DNA of 35,476 nucleotides from Chara braunii (Eukaryota > Streptophyta > Charophyceae > Charales > Characeae). The notes below the pieces were generated by a model. It had not been told where the DNA came from and made no database searches. It saw only the letters and a program-made list of their open reading frames with translations. The stretch covers positions 1,628,849-1,664,324 of the forward strand of contig BFEA01000321.1 in NCBI GenBank assembly GCA_003427395.1, in the 5' to 3' direction. The position numbers were made by a program, and so were the translations under genes. This document shows, piece by piece, positions 29,081 to 35,476 of the stretch (its first letter is position 1; each line of letters opens with the position of its first letter).

Positions 29081-29540
29081 GATAAGGATTGTGAGTCCGC
29101 ATTCAAGAAATTGAAGTATGCATTNACCCACTATCNTGTGTTGAAAATTGTTGACCCCTCNCTTCCCTTCATTGTCACAACTGACGNAAGTCAGTANGGA
29201 ATTGGCNCANTNCTTCAACAAGATGACGNCAAAGGTTACAGACCANTCGAGTTTATGTCGGNCCGATTGCCCACTGAAAAAGTTGTCAATTCTACTTATG
29301 AAAGGGAATTGTATGCCTTAGTCATTGCACTGAAAACCTGGAAGCACTACTTGTTAGGGAGACACTTCACTGTGTACTCAGACCACTCTACCTTACAGTG
29401 GATAAAGACACAGCCTAAGCTCTTTGACAAACTGGTATGATGGTCTGCCTTTCTTGATACCTTTGACTTTGAATTGAAAACAATTAAAGGAAAGTCTAAC
29501 GTGGTTGCAGATGCATTGTCCAGGCGAAGTGACTTCTTCA
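29081..29540 (+). pseudogene. pol: pol, RNase H domain
   Basis: RNase H that degrades the RNA strand of the RNA-DNA hybrid. Catalytic acidic residues line up: Asp in FIVTTD (29183-29185), Glu in YERELYAL (29300-29308), Asp in [10 protein letters not shown] (29381-29383) and Asp in NVVADALSRR (29510-29512). One in-frame stop at 29438-29440, where the family has an aromatic/Arg-Trp pair. About ten ambiguous bases lie at 29125-29262 and one at 29685, so residues there are unknown. Confidence 0.85.
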
Positions 29541-30830
29541 GAACTATTGTCTCTTATCTAGATGTGAGAAGTGAATTGAAAGAAAAAATTCGCAAAGGGT
29601 ATGCTAGTGATCCTATCTGGAAGCCTATCCTTGATACTATTGTCAAAAACCCATCTCTCCTTCCCCACTATCGAATAGCCGATGNTTTGTTTTTCTTGAT
29701 TGACCAAACTGAACAAAGACTTTGTATCCCTTTCAAAGAAGAAATTAAAGGTTTGGTGATTGGAGAATGTCACGATTTTGGGAACACTTTGGATTCAAGA
29801 AAACCTACACTAAGGTGAGAGAATGCTTTGATTGGAAGGGAATGAAGGAAGACGTACTAACTTACGTTCGTACCTGTCTAGTGTGCCAAAGAAACAAATT
29901 TTCACATGAGAACCCCCTTGGTTTACTTAGACCATTGCCAATTCCAAGTGAACCAGGTGAGTCCATCTCCATGGATTTCATAAGTCTCATAAAGAGCCGC
30001 AATGGCAATAGTCAAGTGATGGTTGTTGTTGATCGCTTCTCTAAGTATGCTATGTTTATTCCCTTGCCTGCTGAAGCACGAACTGAACTTGTGATTCCGA
30101 AATTTCAAATTCGATCGGTTACTGAATATGGGTTTCCCTAAACTATTATGTCCGATCGACATACGAGATTTACAAGTATGTCATGACAAAAGCTGATGGA
30201 AGCATACGGCACTCGTTTGACCATGTCGTCAGGGCGACACCCTTAAACGAATGACAAAGTGAGCAGATGAACTGCTTGTGCCAACAACTCGTAAGCATAT
30301 ACATAAAACCCGATCAGATTGACTGGGACGAGAAATTTCCCAGGATTGTCAGTGCCTACAATAGTAGTGTACATACTCCTACAGGACGAACTCCTAACGC
30401 ACTGCAGAAGGGATAGAAACCTAGGCGTCCCATTGACGTACTAACCCGGGACCAATTCCTTAGGTTGCCTTCATGGACAAGAGAATATGCAGTTCTGTTC
30501 CAAGAAGACATAAAGAAGGTAAAAGAAAACCTGAAGAAAACTCAAGAACAAATGATAGAACAGGCCAATAAGCATCGACGACCATCTACATTTAAAGTAG
30601 GTGATTGGGTTTGGGTTAAGTCTAAGGAGTTTTCACTGGAAGAAGATGTGACTCAAAAACTGCTACCTGTTTACTTTGGACCCTGAAAAGTTCTCAAAGT
30701 AATGGGAGATGAAGAGGGACCGTCCTATCGAATTGATATTCCCCCTCATCTCAAGACTTACTCTATCTTTCATGCGTCCAAACTATTGCCTTATGTAGAA
30801 GGAAATGAGTTTTCCAACAGACCCTCTATG
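29541..30830 (+). pseudogene. pol: pol, integrase
   Basis: Retroviral-type DDE integrase. N-terminal HHCC zinc domain: His in GECHD (about 29770), a second His reached only after a one-base loss near 29779, and CLVC (about 29876-29887). Core: Asp in SMDFIS (29974-29976), Asp in MSDRHTRF (30154-30156) and Glu in SEQMN (30261-30263). Allowing for the one-base loss near 30252 the second Asp and Glu are 35 residues apart, the classical DD35E spacing. Then VSAYNSSVHTPTGRTPN and a GDWVWVKSKEFSL segment of the C-terminal domain. Stops at 30139, 30184, 30244, about 30415 and 30684, most in positions where the family has Gln or Trp. Confidence 0.85.
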
Positions 30831-31040
30831 ATTCCACCATCTATGGACGGAGGTTACGAATTCGATACAATCATAGAACACGGGTTCTTTTCTATAGGAG
30901 CACGCAGATGTTCCCAGAAGCAGTTCAAGGTACGTTTCAAATGTCAACAACCATCAGAGGACCGATGATTCAGTAAGAAGGAACTACTTGAGACTGCTCA
31001 TGAGATCGTTTGTGCTTATGAACGAGGGTTGAAGTCATAA
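30831..31040 (+). pseudogene. pol: pol, C-terminal chromodomain-like module
   Basis: After IHASKLLPYVEGN (typical end of a gypsy integrase) comes YEFDTIIEHGFF, RRCSQKQFKVRFK and, after a stop at 30965-30967, FSKKELLETAHEIV...YERGLK to TAA 31038-31040. The pattern Y-E-V/F-x-x-I-I...Q-F-x-V-R-F-K-x-x-P-x-E-D-x-W...L...A is that of chromodomains fused to integrase in chromoviruses, which steer insertion toward marked heterochromatin. The stop replaces the conserved Trp after SEDR (TGG to TGA). Confidence 0.65.
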
Positions 31041-31060
31041 GTATTTCTGCGGTGGTACTC

Positions 31061-31073
31061 GAAAATGGGACGG
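31061..31073 (+). promoter_or_regulatory. Polypurine tract
   Basis: GAAAATGGGACGG, six bases before LTR 2, is the likely plus-strand primer. The position and purine content fit; two pyrimidines interrupt it. Confidence 0.6.
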
Positions 31074-31079
31074 CATCAA

Positions 31080-32131
31080 TGTAATAACCTTGTTCAGAAG
31101 TAGCCCGGGGCCTAGAACTCAGCCCAGGCCACGCAGACCAAAACAGGTCTGCGCTGGGCTGTGTGACCATCACATGCCCAAATCTGAGAAGGTCGCATGC
31201 GGCTGTGGGACCAAGTGCTAGGCTCAGGAAATTCAAGAGTCAAAGACAACTGTCAAGTCAAAGGTACCACCCCAGGCTCTTGGTTGGATACATCCACTTG
31301 TTGTGCGCAGGTACCAAGACATGCATCCAGGCCGAAGAGGATACAGTTTCAGATCAATCCAGACCCTTACCGGTATTAAGATCTGGACGGCTGTAGTCTG
31401 CAGCAGTCGGGATCCAGACCCCGAGTCAACGCTACATAAGCGTGGACTCTCTGGCTTTGAGATTCATTCATTCTGCCTTGAGTCCAAGCTGACTCTATGA
31501 CGCAGAAGGCGACGCTGGCTTAATGTTGTGGCGCTGGTTGGACGCTGGCAAGTGGCTGGCATTTCGAGAGACGACGACACTCTGGTTGTCCGACATTGAG
31601 GCTGACTCGCAATTGTCTCCTTGGCTAGCTGACGTGGCAGCTGCCACGCGTCGTTGCTGACGTGGCCGCTGCCACGTAGGACACGTATTGCTGAGGTGGC
31701 GACATTATGTGACTGGTATTGCTGTTCTGTTCAGTCATCACTTCAGGGAGATATCAAGGTTGTTGTATCATCACTTCAGGAGGAGATCGGGACTGTGAGG
31801 AGGTTGTGATACGTACCTGGATTCTTCATATTGACAAGGTTCCAACACTGATTATGGTCTAACAAGGTGTCATGTGACACATTGTGACAGGACTGCGATA
31901 TGTGTTCAGATTACTGGTTACTGTAGGTGGTGATAAAGGAAGGAGCCCGGAGAAGGAGTGGGCATTGTGATTTCCTCTCCCTTGTCTTTCCTCCCTCCTT
32001 GCTCTTCGTCTGTGTATGAGTATATCCCCCCTTTCTCTTTCTGGATACTGTTTGATTATTGGAACTATCAGCGGCTCGATAATCTGGACTTGCATTGTCA
32101 ACTGTCGTATTCATGACTTGGGTTCATTGCA
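31080..32131 (+). repeat. LTR 2, shared between copy 1 and copy 2
   Basis: 1052-bp direct repeat of 23512-24563, TG...CA. It is preceded by the polypurine tract of copy 1 and followed by a PBS and gag of copy 2, so it serves as 3' LTR of one and 5' LTR of the other. TGACGTGGC sites at 31630-31638 and 31658-31666 each face an inverted GCCACG. Confidence 0.9.
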
Positions 32132-32134
32132 ATT

Positions 32135-32145
32135 TGGTATCAGAG
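32135..32145 (+). promoter_or_regulatory. Primer binding site of copy 2
   Basis: TGGTATCAGAG, same offset from the LTR as in copy 1; initiator tRNA-Met type. Confidence 0.9.
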
Positions 32146-32197
32146 TTGTACTCCTGATTGCGACACGACGACGACGGCTTACGTGTGCACGCGCCAG

Positions 32198-33178
32198 GTA
32201 AGTAGGGACTGCACACGTGGCGAGATAATGATGACGAAGGTCTGCTGTTGAAGACGAAGATTGCTGGCGAGCAGAGTATTGTTGGCGCAGATATACCAGT
32301 CGGGATCGCGATAGAAGATCGCGACTGTCTGCAAACGTGGCATGTGATGTGCCACGTCCCAGAATCTGGTTGCTGGTGTGACAAGTATTGTCTGGTTTGT
32401 CTCTGACATGCGACCAGATCCTGCGCAGAAGCTGATGTGACTCTTGGAGGTGCCTATTGCTGACGTGGCAGGAGAGGATTACCGCACTTGTCTTCTGATG
32501 TAGTGATCACCTGCTGACGTGGCATTACTCTTTGGGTTGATGTGGCAGTACAGGACCGTCGTGTTCACGATGAGTGCCCTCTTGCTGACGTGGCAATGTT
32601 TTGATTGGCTAGTCTGAGTATGGTATCAAAAGACAAGTGGATGAAGCACGTGGGGAGGACAAAAAACACATTGCTGACATGTCATCCCAGCATTTGTTGA
32701 TTTGACACCGCCGACTTGGTTGTTTGCCATGTTGGTATGCTGAAAATGACACGTGGCAGGCAAAAAGTTGCCTGAGTGAGAGATTACATTCCGACGACAA
32801 CGGCGGTACAACTGATTGAATGATGCTTGAACAACTATAGTGCCAACCGTTCATTGGGGTGTTGTAACGTATTGGCACAAGTATTGACGCAGGGAAGAAG
32901 AAGGATACTAAGATATTGTCATTGATTGATGTTGGTATACTTACCTTGTGTTGCTTGTTGTGGTGTCATGCGTACTCACTTGTGTGTGTATCTGATCACA
33001 CGGCCTGAAGTGGTACCCGTAAAAATTTGAATAGGACGTCATCACACAGACTACGAACAAGAACATCATTAGTAGTAACTTAAATTTTTTTTTTTTTTTT
33101 AGTTACAATAAATCTTGCTGTAGTTAGGACTGTGCTGCTGTAAAATTTACTATTGATAGTCAATTGTTTATTTTTCAG
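32198..33178 (+). other. Candidate 5' UTR intron of the retrotransposon (copy 2)
   Basis: CCAG/GTAAGTAG at 32194-32205 is a near-perfect 5' splice site. TTTATTTTTCAG/C at 33167-33179 is a strong 3' splice site with a pyrimidine tract, and CTATTGATAG upstream could hold the branch point. The intron would be 981 bp, starting 52 nt after the PBS and ending 15 nt before the gag ATG (33194). Both sites are in the same places in copy 1, except that its acceptor AG is AA. Exact TGACGTGGC copies inside at 32461-32469, 32515-32523 and 32586-32594. Confidence 0.5.
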
Positions 33179-33193
33179 CAAATATATCTCAAC

Positions 33194-35476
33194 ATGTCTC
33201 AATCTGAAAGCACTCCTCAGATCACTGAAGAACTACCTGACATTCGAACCAGACGACAAGTGGAAGAGCGGAAGAAAGTACTAACTGCCCGTTTGAACAT
33301 ATTGATCACTGAACTTCATGAGGCCGGTGATGAGGCAGTAGCCCATGTTCGGACATTGTACAACCTTGAGGCAGCATATGCTGCCCTCGAGGCAGCTGAG
33401 ACTGACACCGATGTCATGCAAGTTCAGGAGGTACTCATCAAGTGTCGTAAGACACTTGATAACAACGGGAAAAATTCCTAGAATTAAATAATCATTCTGT
33501 AGTAAAATTACAATCTAAATTTTAAATTTTCATTCCATCTTAAAAAATGCCATCGCAATTTTAAATTTTTTCATCTTACTTGCAAACTTTCATTCCAAGA
33601 ATAGGGTATCCCTTTTTATTTGGACTACATGCTAGAGATGGAATGGAAGTCTAGATGAGTTCATGAAATATTTTAATTGGACTGTCATTCTAAGTAAGGA
33701 TTTTCAATAATAAATAGGTTAATCCAATCTAAGTTAGAAGATATTGTTTTTAGTAGAATTAAAATTTAATTACAACATTTCATAAACTCCTCCAAACTTT
33801 TATTCCATCTTGAACAAATAGATGTAGTTGGAAGGAAAAACTCATATTTATACGAGAACTTATCAAATAAAACTGAAAATTCTAGAATTGGACGAACATT
33901 GGAATGATAATTTATAAATATGAAGGATTTTTTTTTTATGGAATGTTTTTTCAACTTTCATTTCTCGTGGGAATTTTTCTGTTGAAGTACATCATGAACC
34001 AGTACACTGAGATTGCTAATGGCAGTGAAAAGAAAGAAGTGTCTGTGACAGAAGAGACAGTGGATGAGAATATTCGACAGCTCGATGAAACTTTTGCAAA
34101 AGAAAGGAACCGGAAAGAAGAGATGAAAAGACAACGTGAAAGAAATGAACAGCAAGAACAGAAGATATCTGAGATTAGACAGAACGTGATAATAACTGAA
34201 GGAGAAGAACAAACAGTTTCTCCGACCCAACTTGTCACCTATCTTTCTCACCTTGAAATGAAGATTGAACAACAAGGTTTGAGCATTGATGAACTTACAA
34301 CAGACTTGCAAACTGTCATAAACCTGGTGAAATAAAAAAACAGGGTGATCGAGACGAGGACCGAAGAGAAACCAAAGAAACTGATGGGAGATGTCATAAA
34401 ACATCTCAAAGTGGAAACCGACTTGAAGGAAGAGAAGAAACCCGAAGAGAAGAAAGGAGAACCTTCGGATCCATCAAGTCCTCCGCCAGGGTCCCCAAAA
34501 GGAAAGAAAGAGGGCCCTGCACAACCTGAGAAACCGAAGAAGAAGGATAAAGTCAAAATGAAATTGCCCTTTACATTCTGCAATAAAAAGGATGAAAATT
34601 TGTTATTGTGGATTGCAAAGATACAGACCTCTTGTAGTACGGCCCCTGTTGAGCCCGAGTCCGAGGTAGCCTTCTCTACTTTATGTCTAGGGGGGGAGGC
34701 TAAGGAATGGGTTTTGGTCGAAGCCAACGTTGCCGGGTTCGATGAGATTGGGGAGTGGGCTGTGACACTGAATCTGAAACAGTTCCTCGGAAAGATCAAG
34801 GAACGTTTCCTTGATAAGACAACGGTTGACAAAGCCTTCGACTAGCTCACGACTATTGGACAAAAACATTGGACCTCGGTGGAAGCTTTGTCCAGGGAGG
34901 TTGATCAGTTGCTGTAAGTTGTAGGACTGAACTTACAAGACAATCAGGTATTGTATATATACTCCCATGCTCTGCTCGAGCCCGTGCGTGGTCAGCTTGT
35001 GGCGGAGTCAAAGTCAGGAAAGTATAACTATAGGCAATTTCGAGATTTGGCTCTCCAGAAAGAGCAAATGACTTCTCAGGTGAAAAACACCTATGCATCT
35101 GTTGTGAAATATGGTGCTGGTGCAGGTGCAAGAATAGGTAAGCGAGTACTCTGGCGCCAAAAGCGCTAGGACCACACCCTCGTCATCTTTGACGACGATA
35201 CTGTGGAGAAGTGGCCATTGGAGGCCGAGGGTGTGGCAAGCCGTAATGAGTCCGCAAAGGGGGACGTCACTGCCACCATGGAAAAAACGGGAGGACCACG
35301 ACCAGGAGTAAGGAGGAGGTCGCGGTCGTTCCCGGAGCATCTCGGTATTGTAGCCGGAAGGTCTTAAGAGAAAATGAACACTGACCAAAAGACTTGGCAA
35401 GACCGGATGGACAAGGCGCAGTACCTGAAATGCGGGACTACGGGGCATGTGATCGCATGGTGCCCGTTAATCCGGA
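33194..35476 (+). pseudogene. gag: gag of chromovirus copy 2, broken and cut by the window end
   Basis: Starts MSQSESTPQITEEL, with an intact coiled-coil N-terminus (RQVEERKKVLTARLN, LEAAYAALEAAE) that copy 1 lost to stops. A 522-bp MITE-like insertion at 33463-33984 splits the frame after about 90 codons. It resumes at MNQYTEIANGSEKK and runs to the zinc knuckle at 35422-35463. Stops: 34333 (TAA where copy 1 has AAA), 34843 (TAG for CAG), 34915 (TAA for CAA), 35167 (TAG for CAG), 35365 (TAA for TGG). The first zinc-knuckle Cys is Tyr here (TAC for TGC), which would abolish that metal site. The window ends a few codons after the knuckle. Confidence 0.9.
33463..33984. mobile_element. 522-bp MITE-like insertion in copy 2 gag (family C)
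   Basis: Copy 1 gives the empty site (TAATAAGTACATC near 25900), so the insertion limits are precise: GATAA before and AAGTACATC after. The ends are inverted repeats: CAACGGGAAAAATTCC (33463-33478) and GGGAATTTTTCTGTTG (33969-33984, reverse complement CAACAGAAAAATTCCC). AA flanks both ends (33461-33462, 33985-33986), a possible 2-bp duplication. The interior is AT-rich with repeated TTTCATTCCA/TGGAATG words and no transposase. The superfamily is not clear from these termini. Confidence 0.75.

Overview
The window looks like nuclear, repeat-dominated DNA from a large eukaryotic genome, most likely a plant or a streptophyte green alga. The reasons are a chromovirus-type Ty3/gypsy retrotransposon primed by initiator-tRNA-Met, a piece of a plant/algal-type mitochondrial nad9 gene embedded in non-mitochondrial DNA, many MITE-like palindromes, abundant (CT)n/(GA)n tracts, and no dense coding. 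A charophyte such as Chara would fit, but the species cannot be proven from the window. I find no intact host gene, and no rRNA, tRNA, operon or CRISPR array.

Layout. 1-4160: a GC-rich CCGAACG-type repeat (minus strand), simple repeats, AT-rich DNA and a MITE-like inverted-repeat element (1279-1511). 4160-8040: a decayed minus-strand reverse transcriptase, best matched to Penelope-like or a related non-LTR class. It reads in order: upstream Cys/His region, palm/fingers block, a degenerate TTMYT block whose catalytic Asp is now Asn, PMGTN, FIDD, and a post-RT domain. A second copy of the 1279-1511 family (5512-5830, with 5-bp CATGA duplications) sits immediately after the FIDD codons. 8040-13340: poly(A) and poly(C/T) tracts, a second CCGAACG repeat ending in poly(A), a tandem duplication, a perfect 20-bp-stem palindrome, two GC-rich hairpins, about 1.3 kb of nearly pure polypyrimidine with three embedded repeats, and a terminal-inverted-repeat element (12899-13329).

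13340-23120: a mosaic of small repeats. These include a tandem repeat carrying a hammerhead-ribozyme-like core (13942-14197, minus strand), the nad9 fragment (15666-15818), minisatellites, two copies of a 111-112 bp palindromic MITE (18404 and 21257), a 463-base gap inside an AACTCAGGTCTG-rich array, a 103-bp palindromic element (20394-20496) and GA arrays. 23123-23511 is a minus-strand, poly(A)-tailed retroposon end.

23512-35476: two head-to-tail copies of one chromovirus that share the middle LTR: LTR (23512-24563), leader, gag, pol with chromodomain, LTR (31080-32131), leader, and a second gag running off the window. Both copies are dead. Copy 1 has in-frame stops and several frameshifts. 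Copy 2 gag has different stops and a 522-bp MITE-like insertion. Each copy shows what the other lost, so most stops can be read as C-to-T or G-to-A transitions. The long leader looks like a 5' UTR intron (CAG/GTAAGT to TTTTTCAG, 15 nt before the gag ATG) holding repeated TGACGTGGC (bZIP/G-box-C-box type) sites that also occur in the LTR.
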